Assembly: GCA_017561985.1 (NCBI GenBank)
Contig: JAFZAZ010000009.1
Coordinates: 1-27,581 of the forward strand
Source of the DNA: Lachnospiraceae bacterium
Lineage (GTDB): Bacteria > Bacillota_A > Clostridia > Lachnospirales > Lachnospiraceae
Direction: 5' to 3'
Length of the DNA: 27,581 nt
The notes beneath the pieces were generated by a model. It made no database searches. It was not told the DNA's origin and worked only from the letters and a program-made list of their open reading frames with translations. Every line of letters begins with the position of its first letter. The stretch's first letter is position 1. The position numbers were made by a program, and so were the translations under genes. Below are positions 7,422 to 15,338 of this stretch, in pieces.

Positions 7422-8501
7422 ATGAATCGATTATCGGACAAACTGGCAATCCTTCTTCTGTGCCTGCCGGGCTTTCTTCTGGCAGGTTCTCCGACTATGC
7501 CCGTAATCGCTCTGCTGCTCGCGATCATACTGTCCGCTGCGGCTCAGCTTTTTGCGGGAAAGAAGGCCGCCTGTGCAATCCTTCTGATCGGTTCCTCGCT
7601 GTGCGGTTTCCTGCCGCTTCTTCTGTGCGCGATACCGCTTCTTCTGTACGACGCTCTCAACGAGCGCAAATGGTGGCTCATACTGCCGGCTCTCACGGTG
7701 TCCCTCAACATACGGGAGCTGAGCGTGACGCAGATCCTCTGCGCGCTCACCGCAGCTCTTGCGACCTTTCTGTGGCAGAGCCGCGTCGCTTCCCTGGAGC
7801 ATTCGGTGAACCATCTGACGACGCTTCGCGACGGCATCACCGAGGAGAACCTTGAACTCTCCGCACAGAACCGGAAGCTCTTCGAGGTACAGGACAGCGA
7901 GATCCACATCGCGACACTCCGCGAGCGCAACCGCATCGCACGCGAGATCCATGATAACGTCGGACACATGCTCACGCGCTCCATCCTGCAGACCGGCGCC
8001 ATGCAGATCATCAACACGCAGGATGCGCTGCGGGAACCTCTTAGCGACCTCAAGAACACTCTCGACGGCGCCATGACGAGCATCCGCGAGAGCGTACACG
8101 ACCTGCACGACGACTCGATCGACCTGCAGCGCGTGCTCCGCGAGATGGTGGAGGCCGTCGACACCCGCTTTGAAGCCAGACTTCAATACGAGGCCGGCGA
8201 GCACATTCCCGGCGAGCTCAAGCTCTGCGTGGCGGGCATCGTCCGCGAGGGTATCTCGAACGCGGTCAAGCACTCGACAGGCGACCGCATCGACGTCATT
8301 TTCCGCGAACATCCCGCGTTCTTCCAGCTTCTCGTGGAGGACAACGGCGTCAATAAAAACTCCGCGTCGCCCGAGACGTCCGCGCGCGGCATCGGTCTTC
8401 GCAATATGCGCGAACGCGCCGAAAGCATCGGAGGCCACATCAATTTCACCGCATCGGAGCGCGGTTTCCGCATCTTTATGACTGCTCCCAAAAAAGCGTA
8501 A
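7422..8501 (+). CDS. Sensor histidine kinase, NarL/DesK type (HisKA_3)
   Basis: A 359-residue membrane kinase. Four or so hydrophobic segments fill residues 8-118, a short coiled coil follows, then the HisKA_3 dimerisation box ERNRIAREIHDNVGHML with the phospho-acceptor His177. The ATPase domain has the N box REGISNAVKHS (near 275-285), VEDNG (305-309) and the glycine box RGIGLRNMRERAE. It has no separate sensor domain, so it probably senses the membrane or an adjacent transporter, as DesK and LiaS do. The ATG at 7422 keeps the first helix and sits directly downstream of a TATAAT with no Shine-Dalgarno. The next in-frame ATG (7497) would remove the first helix and has a poor site. The cognate regulator follows 52 nt downstream. 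Confidence 0.93.
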   Translation: MNRLSDKLAILLLCLPGFLLAGSPTMPVIALLLAIILSAAAQLFAGKKAACAILLIGSSLCGFLPLLLCAIPLLLYDALNERKWWLILPALTVSLNIRELSVTQILCALTAALATFLWQSRVASLEHSVNHLTTLRDGITEENLELSAQNRKLFEVQDSEIHIATLRERNRIAREIHDNVGHMLTRSILQTGAMQIINTQDALREPLSDLKNTLDGAMTSIRESVHDLHDDSIDLQRVLREMVEAVDTRFEARLQYEAGEHIPGELKLCVAGIVREGISNAVKHSTGDRIDVIFREHPAFFQLLVEDNGVNKNSASPETSARGIGLRNMRERAESIGGHINFTASERGFRIFMTAPKKA

Positions 8502-8553
8502 CGCGCCTTCGGGCCGACACATAAATCTTCCATCCACACGTAAGAGGTACCAC

Positions 8554-9180
8554 ATGAACATCGTAGTGATTGACGACGACCGCCTTGTGGCGATGTCTTT
8601 AAAAACGATTCTGGAAAATACGGGCCGCATCAGCGTGGTCGCAACCGGCAGCAGCGGCTCCGACGCAATCGCATTGTACGATCGGCACACGCCCGACGTG
8701 ATCCTCATGGACATCCGCATGGACGGCATGACCGGGATCGAAGCGGGCGCCGCGATACTGAAAGCACACCCGGATGCAAAGATCCTGTATCTCACGACAT
8801 TTTCCGACGACGAATACATCGTAAACGCGCTCAACATGGGCGCGAAGGGCTATCTGCTCAAGCAGGACTACGAGGGCATCGCGCCGTCGCTCGAGGCGGT
8901 GATGCGCGGTCAGACCGTGTTCGGCGACAAGATCATCGGCAAACTCCCCGAGCTCATGAAGCCGCAGGAGCCGTACGACTACGAGGCGCACGGCATCACC
9001 GACAAGGAGCGCGAGATCCTCGAGCTCGTCGCCGCCGGAAGATCCAACCGCGAGATCGCCTCGGAGCTGTTCCTCAGCGAGGGAACGGTCCGCAACTACT
9101 TAAGCTCCCTGCTCGAGAAGCTTCAACTGCGCGACCGCACACAACTTGCGGTCTATTATCACACCGAGATCAAGCGATAA
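8554..9180 (+). CDS. Response regulator, NarL/DesR type (REC + LuxR HTH)
   Basis: A 208-residue DNA-binding regulator, partner of the preceding kinase. The receiver has the acidic pocket Asp7/Asp8/Asp9, phospho-acceptor Asp53 (ILMDIRM), Thr81/Thr82 and Lys103 (GYLLKQD). The C-terminal LuxR-type helix-turn-helix spans about 148-203 (TDKEREILELVAAGRSNREI through LSEGTVRNYLSSLLEKL). AAGAGG lies 7 nt upstream of the ATG. Targets cannot be read from the window. The ABC-2 exporter and YitT gene just upstream are reasonable candidates, since such pairs often control nearby exporters. The gene ends 30 nt before a strong hairpin terminator. Confidence 0.95.
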   Translation: MNIVVIDDDRLVAMSLKTILENTGRISVVATGSSGSDAIALYDRHTPDVILMDIRMDGMTGIEAGAAILKAHPDAKILYLTTFSDDEYIVNALNMGAKGYLLKQDYEGIAPSLEAVMRGQTVFGDKIIGKLPELMKPQEPYDYEAHGITDKEREILELVAAGRSNREIASELFLSEGTVRNYLSSLLEKLQLRDRTQLAVYYHTEIKR

Positions 9181-9210
9181 CGAAATCAGGCGATAACGAA
9201 AGAAACCGAA

Positions 9211-9235
9211 AAAGGCGGCCGAAGCCGCCTTTCTT
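9211..9235. terminator. Bidirectional rho-independent terminator between the regulator gene and MnmA
   Basis: AAAGGCGGC (9211-9219), a CGAA tetraloop, and GCCGCCTTT (9224-9232) form a perfect 9-bp stem, with A-rich sequence on the left and TTTCTT on the right. It sits between two convergent genes, so it can end transcription from both sides, including the long minus-strand run that finishes with MnmA. Confidence 0.88.
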
Positions 9236-9245
9236 AATTGTTGTC

Positions 9246-10310
9246 TCACCGGATGATGCCGCCGCCGATCACGCAGTCGTCGTCATCGTAAAATACAGCT
9301 GACTGCCCGGGCGCCGCCGCGCGCACCGCCTCGTCAAAAACAAGCTTCACACTGTCCTCTCCGACCGGCACGATCTGCGCCGTCTGCGCCTCATGGTGGT
9401 AGCGCACCTTCGCGCGCCCGAGGATCGTCTCGCCGTCCGCGGGGGGCGCAACGCTCAGCCAGTTCACGTCGCCGCACACGACCTCGCGCGTGAAGAGATC
9501 GTCGTCGGTTCCGAGGACGACTTCATTTTGCGCGGGACGAATCTGCGTGACGTACGCGGGAAATCCGAGCGCGATGCCGAGTCCCTTGCGCTGTCCGACC
9601 GTGTAGTGCGTGATGCCGCGGTGTCTCCCGAGGATCCGTCCTTCGGAATCGACGAAGTTGCCCGCACCGGGAATCTCCGTCTCTGCGTTGTCGGCAACGA
9701 AATCCGAATAATGGCCGTCCGTCACAAAGCAGATCTCCTGCGAGTCCGGCTTGTCCGCAACGGGGATCGAGAGTTCCTCCGCGATGCGGCGCACCTCCTG
9801 CTTTGTATATCCTCCGAGAGGCATCAGCGTCGCCGCGAGCTGCTCCTGCGAAAGACGGTAAAGCATATATGTCTGGTCCTTCTCCGCATGGAGCGCCTTT
9901 TTTACGGTATAACGGCCGTTCGGCAGACGCACGACCGACGCGTAATGTCCCGTCGCCACGTAATCCGCCTGCAGCACCTTCGCATGGTAGAGCATGCGCT
10001 CCCACTTGATGCAGCGGTTGCAGATGACGCAGGGGTTCGGCGTCCTTCCGCAGACATAGTCGCGCACAAACGGCATCACGACCTTCTCGCGGAACTCCGA
10101 AACGCAGTTGAACGCGTAAAATGGGATCCCGATCGTCTCGGCGACCGCCCTCGCGTCGTCGATCTCGCAGCATCGGCTCTCCGTCCCGTCCTCCGAAGCC
10201 TCCCACGTGCGGAGCGTAACGCCGACCACGTCGTAGCCCTCCTGCTTCAGCAGGCAGGCGGCGACCGCGCTGTCCACTCCTCCCGATAATCCGATAATCA
10301 CTCGTGCCAT
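9246..10310 (-). CDS. mnmA: tRNA-specific 2-thiouridylase MnmA
   Basis: Thiolates U34 in the anticodons of Lys, Glu and Gln tRNAs, using ATP and sulfur relayed from a cysteine desulfurase. The 354-residue product has the PP-loop SGGVDS (9-14). The two catalytic cysteines are Cys97 in NPCVICNRC and Cys194 in DSQEICFV. Other family signatures include TGHYASV and RKGLGIALGFPAYV. Length is normal for MnmA. The ATG at 10310 is chosen because it gives the family N-terminus MARVIIGLSGG and has GAGG 8 nt upstream; a longer frame to 10382 runs into the preceding gene. The gene lies 31 nt after a TcdA-like gene, also a tRNA modification enzyme, with a near-copy of its leader. Confidence 0.96.
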   Translation of the reverse strand: MARVIIGLSGGVDSAVAACLLKQEGYDVVGVTLRTWEASEDGTESRCCEIDDARAVAETIGIPFYAFNCVSEFREKVVMPFVRDYVCGRTPNPCVICNRCIKWERMLYHAKVLQADYVATGHYASVVRLPNGRYTVKKALHAEKDQTYMLYRLSQEQLAATLMPLGGYTKQEVRRIAEELSIPVADKPDSQEICFVTDGHYSDFVADNAETEIPGAGNFVDSEGRILGRHRGITHYTVGQRKGLGIALGFPAYVTQIRPAQNEVVLGTDDDLFTREVVCGDVNWLSVAPPADGETILGRAKVRYHHEAQTAQIVPVGEDSVKLVFDEAVRAAAPGQSAVFYDDDDCVIGGGIIR

Positions 10311-10320
10311 CCGAACAACC

Positions 10321-10335
10321 TCATTTTCCGAAACA
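10321..10335 (-). repeat. Leader repeat before mnmA (copy 1)
   Basis: On the minus strand this is TGTTTCGGAAAATGA, identical to the sequence at 11086-11100. In both places it is followed by a GG-rich ribosome site and then GTTCGGATG, where ATG is the start codon. Confidence 0.7.
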
Positions 10336-10341
10336 ATACTG

Positions 10342-11070
10342 TTATGCTCTCGCGCCGCCCGTGAGTTCGTTGACGATCTCACCGGCGATGATCAGCCCGA
10401 CAACCGAGGGCACAAACGCCGTGGAACCGGGCGTGCTCCGTCTCGCGCTGTCCGCGGGCGGTGCGGCTTCCGGGCCCTCCGGCCGGATCGGCTCCTCCTT
10501 CGAGTATACTACCTTGAGCGAGCGGATCCCGCGCTTTTTGCACTCCCGCCGCATCACTTTTGCGAGCGGGCAGACCGATGTCTTGTAGATGTCCGCCACC
10601 TCGAACGCCGCGGGGTTCGTCTTGTTGCCCGCGCCCATGGCGGAGATCACGGGAACTCCCGCCTCCTTCGCTCTCTCCACGATGGCGAGCTTGCCGGTCA
10701 CCGTGTCGATCGCATCGACAACATAGTCGTACTCGCGGAAATCAAACTGCTCCTGCGTCTCGGGCAGGAAAAATGTGCGGTACGTCCTCACAACGCAGTC
10801 CGGCGCGATATCGTGCACGCGCTCCTTCGCCGCATCGACCTTGTACTGTCCGATTGTCTTCTCCGTCGCGATGATCTGGCGGTTGAGGTTCGAAGGACAC
10901 ACGACGTCATTGTCGATCAGGTCGAGCGCACCGACGCCCGAGCGGGCGAGCGCCTCAACGACGTAACCGCCGACCCCGCCGATCCCGAACACGGCAACGC
11001 GGGCGGCGGCAAGACGTTTCATTGCCTCCTCCCCGTACAAAAGACGGATTCTCGAAAAGCGGTCTTCCAT
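10342..11070 (-). CDS. tcdA: tRNA threonylcarbamoyladenosine dehydratase-like protein (TcdA/YgdL, ThiF superfamily)
   Basis: A 242-residue E1-like enzyme. TcdA uses ATP to convert t6A at position 37 of ANN-reading tRNAs into its cyclic form. The nucleotide-binding loop is GIGGVGGYVVEALARSGVG (residues 29-47), followed by the LIDNDVVCPSNLNRQ motif. The Arg in NRQI, Lys in YKVDAAKERV and Asp in DYVVDAIDTV are the expected active-site positions. SAMGAGNKTNP and the VVYSKE.P segment distinguish TcdA/YgdL from ThiF and MoeB. AAGGAGGAG precedes the ATG. The gene lies 40 nt after a membrane-anchored repeat protein and 31 nt before mnmA. ThiF or HesA is the alternative, but the specific motifs favour TcdA. 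Confidence 0.92.
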   Translation of the reverse strand: MEDRFSRIRLLYGEEAMKRLAAARVAVFGIGGVGGYVVEALARSGVGALDLIDNDVVCPSNLNRQIIATEKTIGQYKVDAAKERVHDIAPDCVVRTYRTFFLPETQEQFDFREYDYVVDAIDTVTGKLAIVERAKEAGVPVISAMGAGNKTNPAAFEVADIYKTSVCPLAKVMRRECKKRGIRSLKVVYSKEEPIRPEGPEAAPPADSARRSTPGSTAFVPSVVGLIIAGEIVNELTGGARA

Positions 11071-11085
11071 CCGAACTCTCCTCCT

Positions 11086-11100
11086 TCATTTTCCGAAACA
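11086..11100 (-). repeat. Leader repeat before tcdA (copy 2)
   Basis: The same 15 bases as at 10321-10335, TGTTTCGGAAAATGA on the minus strand, here just before AGGAGGAGAGTTCGGATG, the ribosome site and start of the TcdA gene. Confidence 0.7.
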
Positions 11101-11110
11101 GCGTCCGCTC

Positions 11111-12355
11111 TCAATTCGTATCGAACGTTATGTCAACCGGATCGTAATACTTGTCTCTCTCCCCCACGGCAGTGCCCGGGATCGTCAGCTCCGCATACTC
11201 GAAGTCGTGAACAAATTTATATCCGCTGTCCCCGTCCGCTGTCTGCGTAATCCTGATGCAGTTTCCGTTCTCGTCGTACTCGTATGTATTCACGGTATTG
11301 TAACTGAATTCTTTTACCAGCTGTCCCTTTTCATTGTACGTAAGCTCGGTAAACACCGTCTCGACGTCGTCGGCGATCCTCTTGTACAAAACGATTTCGT
11401 CCTGCTTGTTATACTTCTCCACGAGGGTGTTGATCAGCTTCCCTTCCGCGTTGTAGTACAGGCTCTCCTCCGTTCTTCCGTCATCGGTCGCGTACGATTT
11501 GATCGTGACATACTCGTAAGCGTCCCCGCCGTCGGTGCACCAGCGGTATCCTGTCAGGCGTCCGTCACTGTCAAATTCCTGCACATACGTCGTGGTTTCG
11601 ATATACCGGGTCTCCGTGCGCGCCCCGTCCGCCGCATAGTCAATCACCATGTTCAGCGTTTCTTCCCCGTTTTCGATGTCGAATACCTTTCTGACTCTGC
11701 CCTCTTCGTCGAGCTCGCCGCGCCGGAACTGTTCCCACTGGCCGTATGCCGCCAGCTCCGGCGACAGATACTTCTCCAGTATCGTATAGCCGTTAGCATC
11801 ATATTCACATATGTGTGAGGCGTGCACCCTGCCGTCAGTGTCGTAGATCGTCATATTCAACAGCAGGCCTTTCTCGCTGTACTCGTTAACCTCGTACAGA
11901 TAGTACTCGTTCTCGCTTTTCTTTCGATAATCCTCGAGCTTTCGCATTGTTCCGTTCGCATCATAGAGCTTCTCGGTCCTGCGTACCTCTCCTTCGTAGA
12001 GCACCGTGTCCGGACTCAGCTCCAGCACGGTGTGCGCCTCTTCGTCATATTGATACCGGGTCGACAATCCGTTGCTCACGATCTCGACGCACCTTCCGAG
12101 TCCGTCGTAACGGCAGGCCCGATACTCTTTTCTCTCCTCATTGCCGTACGTAAAATAATCCTTCGAGACCACCCAGATCTTCGCGTCCTGAGCAGGCGTC
12201 ACGGTCGGCGACGCTGTGGGCGCCGGCGTCACCGAGGGCGTCGGCGTTTTTTTCGGCTCGTCCCGGAAAATGATTGCCATCAGCACGATCCAGCCCGCAA
12301 GCGCCGCAGCACATGCGCCCAGGATCAAATATTTCATCGTTCTTTTTTTCTTCAC
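11111..12355 (-). CDS. Membrane-anchored protein with YD/RHS-like repeats (paralogue A)
   Basis: Function unknown. The 414-residue product begins with a single helix near residues 9-30 (LILGACAAALAGWIVLMAII), then a Thr/Pro linker (TPTPSVTPAPTASPTVTP) that probably crosses the cell wall. The outer domain is built from short imperfect YD-like repeats: YDGLGRCVEI, YDTDGRVHAS, YDANGYTILE, FDSDGRLTGY, YNAEGKLINT, YNEKGQLVKE, YDENGNCIRI. Such beta-hairpin repeats occur in RHS/YD proteins, but there is no RHS core or toxin end here. The start codon is GTG at 12355, chosen because GGAGG is 7 nt upstream; the ATG six codons later is too far from it. It follows a paralogue by 59 nt and is followed by TcdA. 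Confidence 0.75.
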   Translation of the reverse strand: MKKKRTMKYLILGACAAALAGWIVLMAIIFRDEPKKTPTPSVTPAPTASPTVTPAQDAKIWVVSKDYFTYGNEERKEYRACRYDGLGRCVEIVSNGLSTRYQYDEEAHTVLELSPDTVLYEGEVRRTEKLYDANGTMRKLEDYRKKSENEYYLYEVNEYSEKGLLLNMTIYDTDGRVHASHICEYDANGYTILEKYLSPELAAYGQWEQFRRGELDEEGRVRKVFDIENGEETLNMVIDYAADGARTETRYIETTTYVQEFDSDGRLTGYRWCTDGGDAYEYVTIKSYATDDGRTEESLYYNAEGKLINTLVEKYNKQDEIVLYKRIADDVETVFTELTYNEKGQLVKEFSYNTVNTYEYDENGNCIRITQTADGDSGYKFVHDFEYAELTIPGTAVGERDKYYDPVDITFDTN

Positions 12356-12414
12356 AGAAATTCCTCCGTCTCACAGGCACCGGTCATCCGGCCGTCACAG
12401 CCGGCGTCTCGCTG

Positions 12415-13662
12415 TTACCGCACCGGCACATAGTATTTTGCGCGCTCCCGCGCCTGCTCCTCCGTAAGCTCGATAGCCGTGTATGTGTATATACGTGTAC
12501 AGGGCAGTCCGTATTGCGTCTCGGTCCCCTCAACGCAGTTTCCGTTTTCATCGAACCGGTAATTAAATTCTTCGCCGAAATACGTGATCCTCAGCGAGCG
12601 GCCCTGTTCGTCATACTCCGCAAAGACTCCATTCGCAATGTCTTCATCCAACACTTCGAAGTAGTAAAATTTTCCGTTGAGCGCAAAATCCACATTCACT
12701 TCATTGCGATGACTGGTGGCGCCGAAATCACCCTGAAGGTAGTCCTGCGAAATCAGTTTCACTTCGGTGCTGTCCGCGAGAGTGTAATACTTGAACTCCT
12801 CCCTCACCCAAACGACTCCTCCGGCATAACTCTCAGCCCGCACTTCATTGCCGCCGGCATCATACTCTTTGACGTACGACACATTTTTCTCATCATACGC
12901 AGTCTCGGTCCGTGTGCCGTCTTCCCGGTAGACGATCTCCATCTCCAGAGTAGAGTAAGACGCATACGCTTCTCTCCTGCAAACTCTTACCACTCTTCCC
13001 TCGTCATCAAGCTCTCCGTATTCGCACACCGGCCACTCCTGTTCGGGCTGGCCAATGTATAAGGCTTCTTTTTTCTCGATCACATAACCATTTTTGTCAT
13101 ATTCACATATCCAACCGCTGCTGCTGACTGCTCCGCTGTCGTCCGTCACGTACTCCAGAGTCAGAATCGGTCTCTCGGCGGAATCGAACGAAACCTTTTC
13201 CCGGAGATCCCATTCTCCCTGATCGTTTCTCATATAATCGAATCTTTCCCGCACAAGGCCGGTTTTATCATACACAGTAACTCCTTTGGCGAGAAGTTCC
13301 TTGCCGTCGATTTCAACGTGCGGATAATACTGCACATAGAGTGTTTTCCCGTCCGTGTATTCGTACGTGGAGTTTGGAACATTTCTATCATCCGTATGAT
13401 CGATGACCTCGATCGGTCTTCCGAGTTCATCATATTTGTACTCGCACACGACATCCGTGACGCACCCGTAAGCGTACCCCTCCTCCTTGGTTTTGCACCA
13501 TACGATGCCGGGGCCGACCGTAGGCGTCGCCGACGGTTTGGATTTTTCTCCGGAGCCGCTTTTTTCCGAATCTCCCGTGAAGATGATCACCATCAAGGCG
13601 ACCCACAGGACGATCACAGCCGCACCACCGATGAGCGCGTATTTTCTTGCTTTGTTACTCAT
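12415..13662 (-). CDS. Membrane-anchored protein with YD/RHS-like repeats (paralogue B)
   Basis: A 415-residue product with the same plan as the next gene: a helix near residues 9-27 (LIGGAAVIVLWVALMVIIF), a Ser/Thr/Pro linker (KPSATPTVGP), then YD-like repeats such as YDELGRPIEV, YDKTGLVRER, YDKNGYVIEK, YDEQGRSLRI and FDENGNCVEG. The 'WxxLMxIIF' end of the helix and a C-terminal 'KYYxPV' are shared with paralogue A, so the two look like a tandem duplication. The ATG has GGGGGA 8-9 nt upstream. It lies 32 nt after the HAD hydrolase gene. No enzyme motif is visible; a surface sensor or binding role is only a guess. Confidence 0.75.
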   Translation of the reverse strand: MSNKARKYALIGGAAVIVLWVALMVIIFTGDSEKSGSGEKSKPSATPTVGPGIVWCKTKEEGYAYGCVTDVVCEYKYDELGRPIEVIDHTDDRNVPNSTYEYTDGKTLYVQYYPHVEIDGKELLAKGVTVYDKTGLVRERFDYMRNDQGEWDLREKVSFDSAERPILTLEYVTDDSGAVSSSGWICEYDKNGYVIEKKEALYIGQPEQEWPVCEYGELDDEGRVVRVCRREAYASYSTLEMEIVYREDGTRTETAYDEKNVSYVKEYDAGGNEVRAESYAGGVVWVREEFKYYTLADSTEVKLISQDYLQGDFGATSHRNEVNVDFALNGKFYYFEVLDEDIANGVFAEYDEQGRSLRITYFGEEFNYRFDENGNCVEGTETQYGLPCTRIYTYTAIELTEEQARERAKYYVPVR

Positions 13663-13694
13663 GTTACGAATCCCCCGTTTTTTTCACATGCGCG

Positions 13695-14372
13695 TTACGC
13701 CAGATATTTCAAGACATCCGCAGGACAGTCCGCCTGCTCATATTCCGGCAGCCTTCCGCAAGGCTGGTCCTCCCCGGGAACGAGATACCATGCGGCCTGG
13801 AGCGGGTGCATCCCGACTTCCGTCGCGACCTCCAACTCTAAAGATCCGCCGTCCCCGACATAAAGGCATTCGTCCGCGCCGACGCCGAGTTTTGCAAGGC
13901 ACCTCCGGTATATCTCCGGGTCCGGCTTGCACACGCCCTGTTCGCACGAGAGCATCGCGACGTCAACGCACCGGAAAATGCTGCTCTCCCGGATCGCCGC
14001 TGCCTCCTCGTCGTAGCAGTTGCTGATCAGCGCGACCTTCACGCCCCGCTTCCGAAGCTCCCGCAGCATCGGAAGCACGCCCGGGTCTACAAACTCTTCG
14101 GAAAATACGCGTTTCTTCGCAGCAACGCGCCTGCGCATCATCTCCTCCAGAAGCTCGTCCGAGTATTTTCCGAGCTTTCGCAGAGCGATGGTAATTCCCT
14201 CCTTCGTGGTGATCGCGCCGACGCTACGGTCGTGCTCGCTCGGTCTCCACGCACGCTGGTACTCCGGGATCGGAACGCCGACGTGCTCCGCCATGCTCTC
14301 GCTTCCGTAGTGGTTGCTTCCCACAAGCGTGACCAGCGTCTCAAACATATCAAAGATTACTGCTCTGATCAA
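13695..14372 (-). CDS. HAD-superfamily hydrolase
   Basis: A 225-residue HAD enzyme with all four motifs. Motif I is VIFDMFETL (nucleophile Asp8), motif II is the Ser in ALISNC, motif III is the Lys in GVCKPDPEIY, and motif IV is the acidic VGDGGSLELE. Phe replaces the second Asp of the usual DxD in motif I. This variant is common in HAD_2-type and haloacid dehalogenase-like proteins, so phosphatase activity should not be assumed. The start codon is TTG at 14372: no in-frame ATG precedes Asp8, and AGGGGG lies about 8 nt upstream. The TTG overlaps the stop of the preceding gene (TTGA), which implies translational coupling. Substrate unknown. Confidence 0.88.
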   Translation of the reverse strand: MIRAVIFDMFETLVTLVGSNHYGSESMAEHVGVPIPEYQRAWRPSEHDRSVGAITTKEGITIALRKLGKYSDELLEEMMRRRVAAKKRVFSEEFVDPGVLPMLRELRKRGVKVALISNCYDEEAAAIRESSIFRCVDVAMLSCEQGVCKPDPEIYRRCLAKLGVGADECLYVGDGGSLELEVATEVGMHPLQAAWYLVPGEDQPCGRLPEYEQADCPADVLKYLA

Positions 14373-14692
14373 ATTTCATCCCCCTGAATATCATAATCAT
14401 CCAACCCGTAATTCAGCAGCTCATTGTATTTGGAGTTGGCCTCCTCGGCCTCCTTCTTGCGGCGCCACGCGTCGATCTCGCTCCGGATTGCCAGCGCCTC
14501 GTCCACGACCTCCTCGATGCTCCTCGGCTTCGCGTGCCGCAAATACGCGCACATCCGCCGGATTGCCTTCGGTCCGCCGAGCTGCTTTGCCAGAAGCTCC
14601 GCAAAGCCCTCCGGAAGACGAAGCATCTTCAGGTCGTCGGCAAGCTCATTTTTCGCACAGATCCACTCCGTCCGACCGTCCGTCGTTCCCAT
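14369..14692 (-). CDS. Small helical protein of unknown function
   Basis: 107 residues, not recognised. It is predicted to be soluble and largely helical, with charged segments such as SIEEVVDEALAIRSEIDAWR followed by RKKEAEEANSKYNELLNYG, and an acidic end (LDDYDIQGDEI). There is no signal or membrane segment. The gene looks real: GAGGAGG stands 4-5 nt before the ATG, it begins 9 nt after the metallophosphoesterase gene, and its stop overlaps the TTG start of the HAD gene. Its tight placement between two hydrolases suggests co-expression with them, but no function follows from the sequence. Confidence 0.75.
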   Translation of the reverse strand: MGTTDGRTEWICAKNELADDLKMLRLPEGFAELLAKQLGGPKAIRRMCAYLRHAKPRSIEEVVDEALAIRSEIDAWRRKKEAEEANSKYNELLNYGLDDYDIQGDEI

Positions 14693-14701
14693 GGGTCCTC
14701 C

Positions 14702-15310
14702 TCATTTGTCTTCGCCAAGCGCGATCCACTCGTCGAGCGTGAGCGGCGTGTAATCGGAGCGCATGCAGAAGCAGTTGATCATCTGGCAGGGGATGGGCGT
14801 CGCCTCCGTCTCCCCACGCACCACGCGGCGGCTCTCGCGCGTCTCGCGCACGAATCGCCGGATCAGCTCCTCGTCGTACGTCCCGTGCACATGGCCGTAC
14901 AGCATATACGTCCGCGGCTTACCCTCCTTCGTGACGCGGTACTGCCCGTTGTAGCACATCACCGGGTAGTGGCACAGCACGACCTTGCGGCCGTTGTCGC
15001 TCATCTCCTTGTACGAATGGATCCAGCCGAACAGGCTCGTGTCGAAGCGGCTGCTCTGCGCAAACCGGTCATGGTTGCCCGCGATCAGGAATTTGCGGCC
15101 CGCAAGCCGCTTGAGGACCTCGGTCGTCTGCTCCGGCGTCCCCACCGAAAAATCCCCCAGGATGACGACCTCATCCTTCTTTTTCACGCGCGCATTCCAG
15201 CGCTCGATCATGTATTCGTTCATGCTCTCCGCGTCCGCAAAACCGCGACGGTCCATCGCCGTGTTCAGCGTTCCGTGGAAAAAATGTAAGTCGGAAATAT
15301 AGTATCGCAT
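14702..15310 (-). CDS. Calcineurin-like metallophosphoesterase
   Basis: A 202-residue cytoplasmic phosphoesterase with the full set of metal-binding motifs: DLHFFH (7-12), GDF (52-54), GNHD (78-81), the His in LCHYPV, and GHVHG (near 139-143). This is the small single-domain group often annotated as phosphoesterase or serine/threonine phosphatase-like; the natural substrate is uncertain. GAGGGAG is placed just before the ATG. The gene starts 28 nt after the sensor kinase gene, and its stop codon lies beside the ribosome site of the following small gene. Confidence 0.9.
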   Translation of the reverse strand: MRYYISDLHFFHGTLNTAMDRRGFADAESMNEYMIERWNARVKKKDEVVILGDFSVGTPEQTTEVLKRLAGRKFLIAGNHDRFAQSSRFDTSLFGWIHSYKEMSDNGRKVVLCHYPVMCYNGQYRVTKEGKPRTYMLYGHVHGTYDEELIRRFVRETRESRRVVRGETEATPIPCQMINCFCMRSDYTPLTLDEWIALGEDK

Positions 15311-15338
15311 GTCACTCCCTCAAAAACGCAAACCCCAC

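Noticed and set aside
13695..14372. Broken HAD gene (no ATG before the nucleophile)
   Set aside because: The TTG at 14372 with AGGGGG upstream and overlap with the previous stop gives a complete product with all four motifs, so it is intact.
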